From the NCBI GenBank assembly GCA_019359235.1, contig JAHHHT010000018.1, positions 62,001 through 126,000 on the forward strand: a DNA stretch of 64,000 nucleotides. Direction: 5' to 3'. This DNA comes from Oscillatoria princeps RMCB-10 (lineage in GTDB: Bacteria; Cyanobacteriota; Cyanobacteriia; Cyanobacteriales; Oscillatoriaceae). Under the pieces are notes generated by a model that saw only the letters and a program-made list of their open reading frames with translations, was not told the origin of the DNA and ran no database searches. Shown here piece after piece: positions 9,589 to 18,710 of this stretch (position 1 is its first letter; every line of letters starts with the position of its first letter). A program made the translations under genes and the position numbers.

Positions 9589-11841
9589 TCAAACTTTGGA
9601 AACAGCGATCACCCTCAGTTGTCTGCTGCGGTAAGACAGGGCTTTGGGTTGGAGTAAAACTCTCAGGAGCAGCCAAAGCGACTGTAAATCACCGGGTGTC
9701 TCCAGGCGCTTCCACTGACCGGGACGGCAGAATAACATCTCCACTAACTGCCGGTACTGGCATTGGCTCACCCCCTCAAACGTCACCCGCACCGTGGGAA
9801 ATTCCCCCTCGGTGCCGGTGTGAGAAATCCGTCCTTGCAGCTGCAATGCTTCTTCCATAATTTCCAGCGTCACCAAAAGCGGTTCGCCGGCACCTGTGGG
9901 AATACCCTTGGATAGGATCGCTTCCGCCCCCACTTCAGAAATCGCAGTCGTCACGCCCCAAAAAGTCTGGCCGGCACAGTCTAGCCGCACGGTACGCCGC
10001 AAGTCAAACCATTCCGAGATGTCTGGTTTGGGTGCGTCGAGCTGGCTGAGCACGGCGACCGAGATTATCAGCAGGTTGTAAGCACTCCAAATCAAACCCG
10101 CATTTATCCATGTGGGGAGCACAGCCATTTCCGGCCAAGCCGGCACTTGTCCGCCTAAAATCCGCCACACTCCTAAAGCTGTGGCTGCCAGCAAAACGAG
10201 CAGTGGCAATCCGGAAGTCCAGTTGAAGGAAAAGCGATCTTTCGATATTCCTTTTGGCGTTACTTTAAATCCCTTAGTGAAAGGATTCAGCATCACTTGA
10301 ATTACAGTTATCGCCAGGGGTATACAGTGTGCGCTATCGTACATGTCCGAGAGAAAAAGGGAGCGCGAACGCTGGGTTAACCAAGAGTATCCTGCCAAAT
10401 AGACCAGATAGTAAGGCAAGAAGAAATACAGCAGTTCTGCCAGGGTTGCCCGCACGGGGATAGCGCCCAACAGCGAATAGACTAGGGGCGCAAACAGAAA
10501 GGCGGCGCGGGAGAGGAGAGCAAAGCGACTGAGTAACCCTTCTAAATAAGCCAGCCGCTCTAGGGGGCTTAGTCCCGGAATTCTTAGCGGATTGTCATCA
10601 AGAAAAAATGCCTGAAGCGTGCCCTGGGTCCACCGCAACCGCTGGGCGAGCTGGGTTGCCATATCTTCAGTAGCCAAGCCAGCACTTAATTTTTCATCCA
10701 AATAAATCAGCTGGTAGCCTCGGGCAGAGATGCGAATGCCGGTGAAATAGTCCTCACAGACTGAATCGGTGACGAAGCCGCCAATTTCTTCTAGGGCGCT
10801 GCGCCTGACGACAAAGGAAGTCCCCGTACAGACAGCGCCACCAGCACCGTCGCGACTTGGCTGAATAAGCCGGTAAAACATCTCTTCTTCCGGAAGAATG
10901 AAGTTTTCTAAGCCCAAGTTGCGGGCGACAGGCTCGAAGGTATAATAACTTTGCGGCGTCTGAATCAGGCCAACTTTATCATCTTGAAAAAAACCCGCAG
11001 TCCGCCTGATAAAGTTATTAGTAGGAATAAAGTCCGCATCAAAAACAGCAATCAGTTCGCCACTGGTTTTGGCGAGCGCGTGGTTTAAATTTCCCGCTTT
11101 GGCGTGCTGGTTGTCCGGTCGCGTCAGGTACTCACAGCCCAGTTCTTCCGCTAGCTGCTTCATTTCCGGACGCCGCGTGTCATCCAGAAGATAAATTTTT
11201 TTCCGGGTCCAGTCTAAAGCTTGACAGCCTATAATCGTGCGCCGCAAAAGAAAAGCATCTTCATTATAAGTCGGGATAAAAATATCAACCGATGGCGCAA
11301 CTCCCCCCCTATTGACAGCTAGCTCTAGCCGGTCTGCCTCGCTGTGCCGGTCTTTGAGTGTCACTACTAAACACAGCTGGATGAGGGTCATCAGTACCGT
11401 CACCATTTCTAGGAAAAATAACCCCAGACTGAAGACGCCATTGAGTGGGGTGGCGAGATTCAGGGTTGAAAGCGCCCGCCACAGGACATAGCGAATGGTG
11501 AGCGCTAGCATTATCCCCACCACCATAAACCCCGACGCCGTCCGGGGCTTAGGGGAAATTTTCGTGAGAGCTAAGGCGATCAGAAAAAGTGCGCCGGCGA
11601 ATGCTAGTAAATATTCGGCGGCAATCTGCGGCGCTTGCAGAAACAGGGGCGGGTTTTCTTGCCAGACATGCAACTGGGCAAAAATATGACTAATTCTTCT
11701 TTCCCCTGCAAACCACGCCCCTGCAGTGCCGCTGGCCAAGATCGCAGTGGCCAGCGTGACTAGGGTTGCGACTTGTAGCTTTTGTCTTTTCCCGGGGTGA
11801 GGGTTCTCCAAGCTTTGGCTGCTAAACTCTGAATTTGTCAT
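9589..11841 (-). CDS. Cellulose-synthase-like family 2 glycosyltransferase with PilZ domain
   Basis: A 750-residue BcsA-type membrane glycosyltransferase. N-terminal hydrophobic segments are followed by the GT-A domain with FIPTYNED (about 188-195), LLDDTRR (218-224), DAD (268-270), VCED (361-364) and the processive QRLRW motif (400-404). Four or so membrane segments follow. The C-terminus (about 620-735) resembles a PilZ domain: it has an RxxxR (RRTVR), but the second motif reads AISEVG instead of D/NxSxxG. It could synthesise cellulose or another beta-glucan using UDP-glucose, with c-di-GMP control if the altered PilZ still binds. No bcsB or bcsZ homologue is adjacent, which is common in cyanobacteria. 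It marks the edge of the exopolysaccharide locus. Confidence 0.85.
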   Translation of the reverse strand: MTNSEFSSQSLENPHPGKRQKLQVATLVTLATAILASGTAGAWFAGERRISHIFAQLHVWQENPPLFLQAPQIAAEYLLAFAGALFLIALALTKISPKPRTASGFMVVGIMLALTIRYVLWRALSTLNLATPLNGVFSLGLFFLEMVTVLMTLIQLCLVVTLKDRHSEADRLELAVNRGGVAPSVDIFIPTYNEDAFLLRRTIIGCQALDWTRKKIYLLDDTRRPEMKQLAEELGCEYLTRPDNQHAKAGNLNHALAKTSGELIAVFDADFIPTNNFIRRTAGFFQDDKVGLIQTPQSYYTFEPVARNLGLENFILPEEEMFYRLIQPSRDGAGGAVCTGTSFVVRRSALEEIGGFVTDSVCEDYFTGIRISARGYQLIYLDEKLSAGLATEDMATQLAQRLRWTQGTLQAFFLDDNPLRIPGLSPLERLAYLEGLLSRFALLSRAAFLFAPLVYSLLGAIPVRATLAELLYFFLPYYLVYLAGYSWLTQRSRSLFLSDMYDSAHCIPLAITVIQVMLNPFTKGFKVTPKGISKDRFSFNWTSGLPLLVLLAATALGVWRILGGQVPAWPEMAVLPTWINAGLIWSAYNLLIISVAVLSQLDAPKPDISEWFDLRRTVRLDCAGQTFWGVTTAISEVGAEAILSKGIPTGAGEPLLVTLEIMEEALQLQGRISHTGTEGEFPTVRVTFEGVSQCQYRQLVEMLFCRPGQWKRLETPGDLQSLWLLLRVLLQPKALSYRSRQLRVIAVSKV

Positions 11842-12663
11842 CGATACGTTGCCTGACAGGTATGGGTTTGCCGTCGGCGGAGTCAGAAAAAAGGGTTCTT
11901 CTGCCGCCGAAGTCTATCTAACTCCTGCCCATTTTACATTTATTGGCAATTTTTGCCAACCCCAGTTGATTCCCCTAGAGGGAGTCAGCGTCAATGACTT
12001 GTGTCCGAGGCACAGATGAAATTTCTCTTTTAAATGGATGCTGTTCTTGGTTGCATCAGGAGAGCAAGGCCGGCATGGCAGGCACAAATATAGTGCCCTA
12101 GTGCCGCAAATTAAACGCCACCTTTGGCGCAAGCCCCCTTGCGTGCGGGCAAATAGCTGCGCAATGCTACAACTCGGAGGGTGCGCTTCCAGAGCGGAAC
12201 ACAACTCATATCATGTCCGGTAGCACCGTTGTTGTACTGATATCATGAACGGTTGCGACGGCATTGTAGAGAGACGCGATAAACCCTTGTCTCCACAAGA
12301 GTTTTCCAATAAGGATGCCACCGGACTTGATATCATTAAAGCAGATTCGAGCCCAAGTCTGGTATGGAACTCAGGGCATCCTCGCCAAGCGGCGGCGATT
12401 CCAGCAGCTTTCGCGCGTGGGATTGCAACAGAAGGACAAGCGGCGCACCTGCACCGCCGGCATCCCAGAATCCTCCAAACTCAGGCACTGCAGGAATTTG
12501 GCATTTTGGCAACACGAGGGGAAACTTTTGAGAGACGGTGGTAAAACGGGCGTCAAGCCAGGTGGGGCACCTCTAACAGCTGGCGGCGCACAAGCCAGAC
12601 CCACAGCGCATTGAAAGCCCCCCGAAAAATTGGAGATTTGTTTCTCGCAAGGGACAGTAGATT
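11842..12663. other. Long spacer between cellulose-synthase-like gene and GT4 gene, with repeated TGATATCAT motifs
   Basis: About 820 bases without a convincing gene, and a likely divergent promoter region. TGATATCAT or a close variant occurs three times (about 12210, 12238 and 12327), twice followed by GTCCGG or GAACGG. A 16-base GGTAGCACCGTTGTTG stretch separates the first two. A ribosome binding site AAGGGA sits just before the GT4 ATG. Short frames at 12245-12614 have no family resemblance. Confidence 0.4.
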
Positions 12664-13965
12664 ATGCCACAGAGCCCCTACGCCACCGTTGCCTATCTAG
12701 TCAACCAATACCCGAAAGTGAGTCACAGCTTCATCCGGCGAGAGATTGCCGGTCTGGAAACTCACGGCATTCGGGTGGAGCGCTTTTCTATCCGTTACGG
12801 CGGCGCTAATCTGGCTGACGAAGCGGATCAAGCTGAACTGCAAAAAACTCGTGCTGTCTTGGGGGTGGGGATAGCCGGCTTGCTGCGGGGCGTCCTGCGC
12901 ACCGCCACAACCAGACCGGTTCGCTTCCTAAAAGCACTGTGGCTGGCGCTCAAGATTGGCTGGCGCTCAGATCGGGGCGTGGCGCTGCACTTGGCTTACC
13001 TGGCTGAGGCGTGCGTTCTGCGGCGCTGGCTCTCAGATGCCGGTGCGGACCACCTTCACGCCCACTTCGGAACCAATTCGGCGGCGGTAGCCATGCTGGT
13101 GAGGGAGCTTGGCGGTCCGCCTTACAGCTTCACGATTCACGGTCCGGAAGAGTTTGACAAACCCCAATTTCTGGCTTTGCGAGAAAAAGTCGAGCGGGCT
13201 TCTTTTGCGGTCACAGTCAGTGAATTCGGTCGCAGCCAACTTTACCGGTGGTGCAATTATAAGGAGTGGTCAAAAATTCACATCATCCACTGCGGTGTGG
13301 ACGAGCAATTTCTGGCTGCGCCGCACACCCCTGTGCCGGCTGCGCCGCGCCTGGTGTCTGTGGGCCGGCTTGACGTGCAGAAGGGCTATCCCATTTTATT
13401 GGAAGCAGCGAGCCGGCTGGCAGCCTCTGGCTTGCAGTTTCAACTGGTGCTGGTCGGCGATGGCCCGATGCGAGCCGAACTGGAAGCTCAAATCGCACGG
13501 CTCGGTCTGCAAAAGCGCGTCGAAATCCTCGGTTGGGCGAGCGGGGAGCGGGTGCGTCAGGAGATTCTGGCGGCGCGGGCGATGGTACTGCCCAGTCTCG
13601 CTGAAGGTTTGCCGGTGGTGCTGATGGAGGCGCTGGCGCTGGGGCGTCCGGCTATGAGCACCTGTATCGCCGGCATTCCTGAATTAATCGAGCCTGGTGT
13701 GACCGGCTGGCTGGTGCCGGCGGGTTCGGTGGACGCGCTGGCGGATGCCATGTGTGCCGCTTGCTCCGAGCCGGTGGAAAAGCTAGAGCAAATGGGCAAA
13801 AGGGGGGCTTTTCGTGTCGCTAAACAGCACAATGCCTCTGTGGAGGCTGGAAAATTAGCGGCGCTGTTTCGGGCAAGGATCGCTCAGGCGCAGTACCTGC
13901 CGGTCGAGGAGCAGGCTGCCCCTGAAACTGGCGCAACATCCGAAGGTAAATTTGCAACATTTTAG
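12664..13965 (+). CDS. Family 4 glycosyltransferase (GT-B fold)
   Basis: A 433-residue cytoplasmic retaining glycosyltransferase resembling colanic-acid/exopolysaccharide GT4 enzymes. The N-terminus reads YLVNQYPKVSHSFIRREI, typical of this subgroup. HAHFGTNSAAVA and FTIHGPEEF lie near residues 135-165, and the C-terminal Rossmann domain carries the donor-binding motif EGLPVVLMEAL. AAGGGA precedes the ATG at suitable spacing. It is the first gene of a plus-strand group, followed by a GT2 gene after an 84-bp gap that contains a perfect palindrome, and then a Wzz-like gene. Donor and acceptor sugars cannot be told from sequence. Confidence 0.88.
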   Translation: MPQSPYATVAYLVNQYPKVSHSFIRREIAGLETHGIRVERFSIRYGGANLADEADQAELQKTRAVLGVGIAGLLRGVLRTATTRPVRFLKALWLALKIGWRSDRGVALHLAYLAEACVLRRWLSDAGADHLHAHFGTNSAAVAMLVRELGGPPYSFTIHGPEEFDKPQFLALREKVERASFAVTVSEFGRSQLYRWCNYKEWSKIHIIHCGVDEQFLAAPHTPVPAAPRLVSVGRLDVQKGYPILLEAASRLAASGLQFQLVLVGDGPMRAELEAQIARLGLQKRVEILGWASGERVRQEILAARAMVLPSLAEGLPVVLMEALALGRPAMSTCIAGIPELIEPGVTGWLVPAGSVDALADAMCAACSEPVEKLEQMGKRGAFRVAKQHNASVEAGKLAALFRARIAQAQYLPVEEQAAPETGATSEGKFATF

Positions 13966-13996
13966 AAACCGGGTTTCTCGAAGAAACCCGGTTTCT
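13964..13996. repeat. Perfect palindrome, core of MITE-like family A
   Basis: Two 15-base arms, AGAAACCGGGTTTCT and its reverse complement, are separated by CGA, starting right at the stop codon of the upstream GT4 gene. The same core forms the centre of the family A elements at 7704, 34631 and 52219, without their terminal repeats here. As RNA it would form a stable hairpin between two co-directional glycosyltransferase genes and could attenuate or stabilise the transcript. It has no U-run. Confidence 0.7.
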
Positions 13997-14049
13997 GACC
14001 GGGCACAGAGGTTTCATTCAATCCAAAATCCAAAATCCTTGCATCCAAA

Positions 14050-15237
14050 ATGCTTTTACTGGTTGATACCGTCCTGTTTGCGCTCGCCCTCGGGCTGCTG
14101 GTTCCCAGTGCGGTCCTGTTCGCGGAGTGCGCTGCGGCGCTACTGCCGGCAGCTCGTCAGCAGTCGGATTGCGAAACACCCCAGCCCCGGGTGGCTGTAT
14201 TAGTGCCGGCGCACAATGAGGAAGCTGCGATCCGAAAAACAGTTGAGACGCTGCAGGCGGAATTGAAAACAGGCGACCGGCTGGCGGTGATCGCAGATAA
14301 TTGCAGCGACCGAACGGCAGCAGTTGCTCGTGAGGCTCTGGCGACAGTCGTGGAACGGCGGGATGCGTCGCGTCGGGGGAAGGGCTACGCTTTGGACTGC
14401 GGTTTGCGGTTTCTGGAAGCCGATCCGCCGGCTGCGGTGGTGGTGGTGGATGCCGACTGTACTGTAGAGCGAGGAGCAGTTGAGCGTCTGGCGCGGATGG
14501 CGGTGGCTAAAGGAAGGCCGGTTCAGGGGACATACCTGCTGGAGGTGCCGCCCAGTCCTCAGGCGCGGGATTTGGTTTCGGCGCTGGCGTTTTTGGTGAA
14601 GAATTTAGTCCGTCCCCGGGGGCTTGACAGATTGGGGCTGCCATGCTTGCTCACCGGCACGGGAATGGCTTTTCCGTGGGCGGTGATTCGCTCTGCTTCT
14701 TTAGCCACCGGCAACATTGTAGAGGACATGCAGCTGGGTTTGGATCTGGCGATAGCCGGTCACCCGCCGGTGTTTGCCCCGGAGGCGAGAGTGACCGGGA
14801 GTCTCCCCAAACAGGAGCCGGCGGCAAAAAGTCAAAGAACGCGATGGGAGCACGGTCACATAGAAACGCTGCTCAAGCAAGTGCCCCGACTGCTCAGAGA
14901 AGCCTTTCGTCAAAAGCGATTCGATTTGCTGGCGCTGGCGCTGGATTTGTGCGTGCCGCCCCTTTCTTTGCTGGTGATGCTGTGGGGGGCCTGCACTGCA
15001 GCGGCCATTTTTGCTGGGGTGTGGGGGGCGTCACCGGTGCCTGCCTGCTTGCTAGCCGGCGGCGGGATGCTGATTTTCTTCTCGATTGTGACAGCTTGGG
15101 CGTTCTTTGGCCGAGCGGCGCTGCCGGTGCGGGCGCTGGCGGCTGTTCCGCTGTATTTGCTGTGGAAAATTCCGCTCTACCTGGCTTTTCTGGTTCGGCG
15201 TCAAACCGAGTGGGTGCGAACAGAACGCGACACCTGA
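14050..15237 (+). CDS. Family 2 glycosyltransferase, membrane-bound
   Basis: A 395-residue GT-A enzyme with an N-terminal membrane anchor (about 1-30). The donor site has VLVPAHNEE (about 51-59), IADNCSDRT, a DADC metal motif and VEDMQLGLDL, the usual ED motif. RTRWEHGH (a QxxRW-like position) follows, and three or so C-terminal membrane segments suggest a processive or membrane-complex enzyme. It lies between the GT4 and Wzz-like genes on the same strand and so is part of exopolysaccharide assembly. The sugar is unknown. Confidence 0.87.
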   Translation: MLLLVDTVLFALALGLLVPSAVLFAECAAALLPAARQQSDCETPQPRVAVLVPAHNEEAAIRKTVETLQAELKTGDRLAVIADNCSDRTAAVAREALATVVERRDASRRGKGYALDCGLRFLEADPPAAVVVVDADCTVERGAVERLARMAVAKGRPVQGTYLLEVPPSPQARDLVSALAFLVKNLVRPRGLDRLGLPCLLTGTGMAFPWAVIRSASLATGNIVEDMQLGLDLAIAGHPPVFAPEARVTGSLPKQEPAAKSQRTRWEHGHIETLLKQVPRLLREAFRQKRFDLLALALDLCVPPLSLLVMLWGACTAAAIFAGVWGASPVPACLLAGGGMLIFFSIVTAWAFFGRAALPVRALAAVPLYLLWKIPLYLAFLVRRQTEWVRTERDT

Positions 15238-15578
15238 GAACTGTTGATAAAGCGGCGGCACTCGCGCTCTTCATGCCGGCATCCAGCTTGATGATATCAA
15301 ATTCCGGCATGATGCCTGGAAGAACCCCACCCCCCAACCCCCTCCCCGCAAGCGGGGAGGGGGAGCCGGAGAAATTTCACCCTATTATCTCATAGGGAAG
15401 GGGGGGAATCTTCTTGCCCTTCCCCCCTCGCTTTTCCGTCTTCAGGGGGATGATTTCTTCCAAGCAAGTGCCTAAGCTTGATAAAGATGGGGCCACTACC
15501 TATTTCGTCGGAGAAGGAAAGGTCAAGACAAGCGCCGAAATTATTCGATCATAAAAATTTAATTTTAGGAAACTTTCA
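15238..15578. repeat. Spacer containing a CCCCTCCCC/GGGGAGGGG interspersed repeat
   Basis: Bases 15323-15366 carry the repeat CCCCAACCCCCTCCCC, GCAAG, GGGGAGGGGG. The same family recurs at the window end (63961-64000) and, translated in frame, inside the large kinase at about 50260-50330. The rest is the leader of the Wzz-like gene, with AGGAAACT just before its ATG. A TTGATGATATCAA palindrome lies at about 15287. Confidence 0.55.
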
Positions 15579-16994
15579 ATGTCGAGAGCTTTAGATATTG
15601 CGCAACCTTCAACAGCCATTGAAGCGCGGCGTTCCTGGCTGACGTCTGGCTGGCTATATCTAATGTTGGGGATTTTCCTAAATGGCCTTATTTGGGGGAT
15701 AGCTATTGTGGCAATGAAAAAACAAGCCCCCAACTATACAGCGCAGTGGTCTTTACATCTTCCCCCGTCCAAGTCGGGAGTTGATGTCAACTTGCCGGGA
15801 GTAGGTCTAGCCTCATCTGGTGGCGAGCTGGCGGGGTACAGTCAGCGGTTAGATCCGCGAGAGAACTACCAGTACCTAGCCAATAGCCCATCAGTTTTGT
15901 CGGCTGCTGCTAGGGCGGTCGGTCTGCCGGCAGAAAAATTTGGCAAACCAAAAATCACCTTGGTGCCGAATACTACAATCATGGAGTTTCAGATTAGCGG
16001 CAGCACTCCTGAAGAATCTTATAAAAAAGCGCTGGCACTCAATCAAGCGTTAATCAAACAGGTGGATTTACTCAGCGCTAAAGAATCGCAGCGGCAAAAG
16101 GAGGAAACTCGAGCTGTTCTGCGCTCGGCTCAGGAAAAGTTTAAAGCCGCGCAAGAGCGCCTGTCGCAGTATAAGGCTACCTCAATTTTGAATAACTCTG
16201 ACCAAATAGACAAAGTGGCAGATAACATTGAGGAGTTGCGCAAGGAAAGGTCGGAACTGTTAGGAGAGCAGGAGCAAGCCGCTCGCCGCCTGCAGCTGCT
16301 GTCTGCTAATCTGGGGATGTCGCCCCAACAAGCCGTTGATGCCTTGACTATCCAAGGAGATCAAATCTTTCAAGAGTATTTAAAAAAGTACAGTGAAGCC
16401 AGCGGGAACATTTTAACCTTAATAGCAAAATGGACGCCGGCTTCCCCTATGGTTATAGCTGAAAAAACTAAGCAGTCAGCGGCTCGCGCGGCTTTAATGG
16501 AGCGGGGGAATCTGATTCTGGCGAAGCCGGTGGAGCCAGAGGTTTTGGATTTTCTGACCCTGACCGTCAGTGGGGGTGCTTCTGGAGAGCGCTCGAATCT
16601 GTTCCAGCAGTTAATAACCGTACAGGGAGAGGCGCAGGGAATAAGGGCCAAGGCTGAAACGCTAAGCCAGCAAATTGCCGAGCAAGAAACCCGCCTCAAG
16701 CTCTTAACTAAGGAACAGCCTACCTTAGATAGCCTAGATCAAGAGGTGCAAGTGGCTCAAGCGATCTTTAGTTCCACGGTGGCGAAATTAAACTTGAGCC
16801 AGCCGGAGACTTCTGCTGCTTATCCACCGTTACAAATGCTAGCGGAGCCTGGCTTGCCAGATGCTCCCAGCGGTTCTAAGAAAAAATTCATATTAATGGG
16901 CGCAGCCGGGGCGTCTCTTGCCTTGACACCGGCTCTCGTGTTATTCTGGTTGAGTAAAAAAGGAATGATTAAGCTGTTTCCACCCGAAGAATAG
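15579..16994 (+). CDS. Wzz/GumC-like polysaccharide chain-length or co-polymerase protein
   Basis: A 471-residue protein with a membrane segment at about 26-47, a periplasmic body containing long coiled-coil helices (about 160-260 and 350-395), and a second membrane segment at about 436-458. This is the two-helix topology of polysaccharide co-polymerases. It lacks a C-terminal tyrosine-kinase domain, so any Wzc-type kinase would be a separate protein not present here. Such proteins set chain length with a Wzy polymerase, and a Wzy-like protein is encoded in the neighbouring minus-strand group. AGGAAACTTTCA precedes the ATG. Confidence 0.85.
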   Translation: MSRALDIAQPSTAIEARRSWLTSGWLYLMLGIFLNGLIWGIAIVAMKKQAPNYTAQWSLHLPPSKSGVDVNLPGVGLASSGGELAGYSQRLDPRENYQYLANSPSVLSAAARAVGLPAEKFGKPKITLVPNTTIMEFQISGSTPEESYKKALALNQALIKQVDLLSAKESQRQKEETRAVLRSAQEKFKAAQERLSQYKATSILNNSDQIDKVADNIEELRKERSELLGEQEQAARRLQLLSANLGMSPQQAVDALTIQGDQIFQEYLKKYSEASGNILTLIAKWTPASPMVIAEKTKQSAARAALMERGNLILAKPVEPEVLDFLTLTVSGGASGERSNLFQQLITVQGEAQGIRAKAETLSQQIAEQETRLKLLTKEQPTLDSLDQEVQVAQAIFSSTVAKLNLSQPETSAAYPPLQMLAEPGLPDAPSGSKKKFILMGAAGASLALTPALVLFWLSKKGMIKLFPPEE

Positions 16995-17078
16995 GTTTTT
17001 TCCGTATTGAATTGGGTTGCAAGCGGGAGTGGGGAATTTTGTGCGCGACAGGGGGATGAAACATCCTAGGGAAGATTT

Positions 17079-17318
17079 TCACTCACTTGTGAGCTGCTCG
17101 GACAAGGCGCGGGCCAGGGCCCAGTGTTCGGGCCGGCCTGCGATTTTAGAGCGAATCCTGTCTGAAGGCAACACCGGCTCCGCTCCCGGCTGGTGGACAG
17201 TCGCCCCCAGTCGCTGGCTGAGGGCCCACATGACGTGCCGGGGGCATTTGCCGGCAGTGGCGTCCGAGGCGATACTCTCTAGGTCTGTTGGTCGTCCTAA
17301 GGCCAAATGGTAGTTCAC
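17079..17318 (-). pseudogene. Truncated N-terminal fragment of a family 4-like glycosyltransferase
   Basis: A 79-codon frame starts at a GTG with a strong AAGGAG seven bases upstream. It reads VNYHLALGRPTDLESIASDA and continues with CPRHVMWALSQRLGA, GRPEHWALARALSEQLTSE, then a stop. This looks like the start of a cyanobacterial exopolysaccharide GT4, which would normally continue for about 300 more residues. The continuation is absent from the 84 bp that remain before the Wzz gene. It is probably a gene truncated by deletion. The fragment is last in the minus-strand polysaccharide group. An in-frame extension upstream of the GTG has no ribosome binding site. Confidence 0.55.
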
Positions 17319-17324
17319 AGGATT

Positions 17325-17330
17325 CTCCTT
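17325..17330 (-). promoter_or_regulatory. Strong ribosome binding site of the truncated GT4 fragment
   Basis: AAGGAG on the minus strand, seven bases before the GTG at 17318. It fixes the start of the fragment and shows that the translation-initiation region survived although the gene body was lost. Confidence 0.5.
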
Positions 17331-17518
17331 TGTGCGTTTTATTTGTTTTTCTCTATGGTCTTGGCTGTGACAAGTACAAGTGTGGGAAAAGTCATAACAT
17401 TTCGCTGAAATCTCTGAATTCGGAGCTTTCAGCAACTTTTACCCGAAATCGGTGGGGGTGTGTTCTGCGCTTCACGCACCCGACTCTTTAGGTAATTTTC
17501 AGAAGGGAAGCGTGCCTG

Positions 17519-17563
17519 CCCCGGTTTCTGGCTCCTTCACTTTTTCGTTATAAACACTCTCTA
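17519..17563 (-). repeat. Dispersed repeat copy 1 (AGAGTGTTTATAACGAAAA family)
   Basis: On the minus strand, just downstream of the GT2 stop codon, the sequence reads TTAGAGAGTGTTTATAACGA, AAAAGTGAAGG and CAGAAACCGGGG. The same roughly 45 bases recur at 60810-60854 on the plus strand, again right after a stop codon. The shared block is far longer than chance and suggests a mobile-element end or a 3'-end processing element. Confidence 0.6.
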
Positions 17564-17569
17564 AGCGTG

Positions 17570-18646
17570 CTAGTTGCTCCCCTGATGTTTGCCCCAGTAG
17601 CCCATACCGCCCCCCCCTCGCAGCTCGAGGTTGGCTTGCAAAAAGACCAGCAAGTCTGCTAGAAAGGCGATCGCGGCCACAGGAAGCCGGAGTGCGGCTT
17701 TCAGCGGGGGGTGGTGCCGGAGACTTTGGAACCGGCGGAACAGAAAAGGCCGGGGGATGACCCACCAGCCCTTTTCCGACAGGGCTTTCTCAATCAGTTG
17801 GGGCAGCCACAGGGGATCTTGCTGGTTGCGGCGCTCGATCAGCTTTCCGGCGTCCAGCTGCGGATTGCAGTTCGCCCACAGGTCGCTGTAGAGGAAGGCG
17901 TTAATCGTGCTGCTGGCAACCAGCCACCGCTCGTGGCGCAGGAGGCGATTCAGGTCGGTGTAAGCCTCGAAGACGTGCGAGGCGGATCTGGCGAGAACGA
18001 TCCGCTCAAAAACCTCCGGCGATGTGAACCGGTCGGTGAGAATCATGGCCCGGAGGAAGCCGTCTTCCACCGGCAAGCCGGTGGGCATCCAGATGCGGCG
18101 CAACACGGCGGCGCGACCGCAGTAAAGCTGGCCGCAGATGGCCGGTGCGCTGCCAGAGGAGGACGCCGAAACCGAAACCGAAAGCCGCTCCACCGGGCTG
18201 TTGCTCTTCTTGAGCGCTACGTCCTTGACTGGCGTGTCCACGGAAACCCACCCCTCGGGCGCAGTCTCCAAAGCGCCAATCATATTGCGGAGGGTGTGGG
18301 GTTCGAGGAACTGGATGTCAGCGTCCATCAGGAAAAGGTAGTCGGCGGCAGGGTCAGAGAACTGGTGAACGTACAGGTTCCAAGCGTTGCTCTTTCCCGG
18401 CTGTTCGACCTCGCAGACTCGCCAGCGGACACCGGGGTGAGGGCACCGGCTCACAAACTCCTCGAGTGTGGCGCGAGCAACCTCTGCGTTTTCGTCGGTG
18501 CAGCCGTTGGGCGCAACCACAACTTCGATAGCCTTGCAGGCGTTAGGCTCGCTGAACAGGCTCTGCTGGAATAGGGACTGCAGCGTCCTGCTGATTGAAA
18601 GGCATTCGTTGTGGGCGAGTATGCCAATGCTGACAGTTAACTCCAT
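17570..18646 (-). CDS. Family 2 glycosyltransferase
   Basis: A 358-residue GT-A enzyme. MELTVSIGILAHNE begins the nucleotide-binding fold, followed by VVVAPNGCTDENAE, GKSNAWN, LMDADIQF (the metal-binding DxD) and LPVEDGFLRAM (the ED motif). A C-terminal hydrophobic stretch (LPVAAIAFLADLLVFLQ) could touch the membrane. The ATG at 18646 starts exactly at the family fold. The frame extends upstream to a TTG at 18688 without good reason to use it. The gene follows another GT2 by 64 bp in the minus-strand polysaccharide group. Confidence 0.85.
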   Translation of the reverse strand: MELTVSIGILAHNECLSISRTLQSLFQQSLFSEPNACKAIEVVVAPNGCTDENAEVARATLEEFVSRCPHPGVRWRVCEVEQPGKSNAWNLYVHQFSDPAADYLFLMDADIQFLEPHTLRNMIGALETAPEGWVSVDTPVKDVALKKSNSPVERLSVSVSASSSGSAPAICGQLYCGRAAVLRRIWMPTGLPVEDGFLRAMILTDRFTSPEVFERIVLARSASHVFEAYTDLNRLLRHERWLVASSTINAFLYSDLWANCNPQLDAGKLIERRNQQDPLWLPQLIEKALSEKGWWVIPRPFLFRRFQSLRHHPPLKAALRLPVAAIAFLADLLVFLQANLELRGGGGMGYWGKHQGSN

Positions 18647-18710
18647 ATTTTCTGTGAAATAGTGTCGGTTGCTGGCAGATTGCGACAAGCGAGCGCTACA
18701 AGCGAGCGCA

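Noticed and set aside
12245-12614. Two overlapping 99-codon plus-strand frames upstream of the GT4
   Set aside because: Neither resembles a protein family. They overlap in different frames, and the strong ribosome binding site belongs to the GT4 at 12664.
17711-18574. A 287-codon plus-strand frame opposite a glycosyltransferase
   Set aside because: The minus-strand GT2 has all its catalytic motifs in order. The opposite frame resembles no protein.
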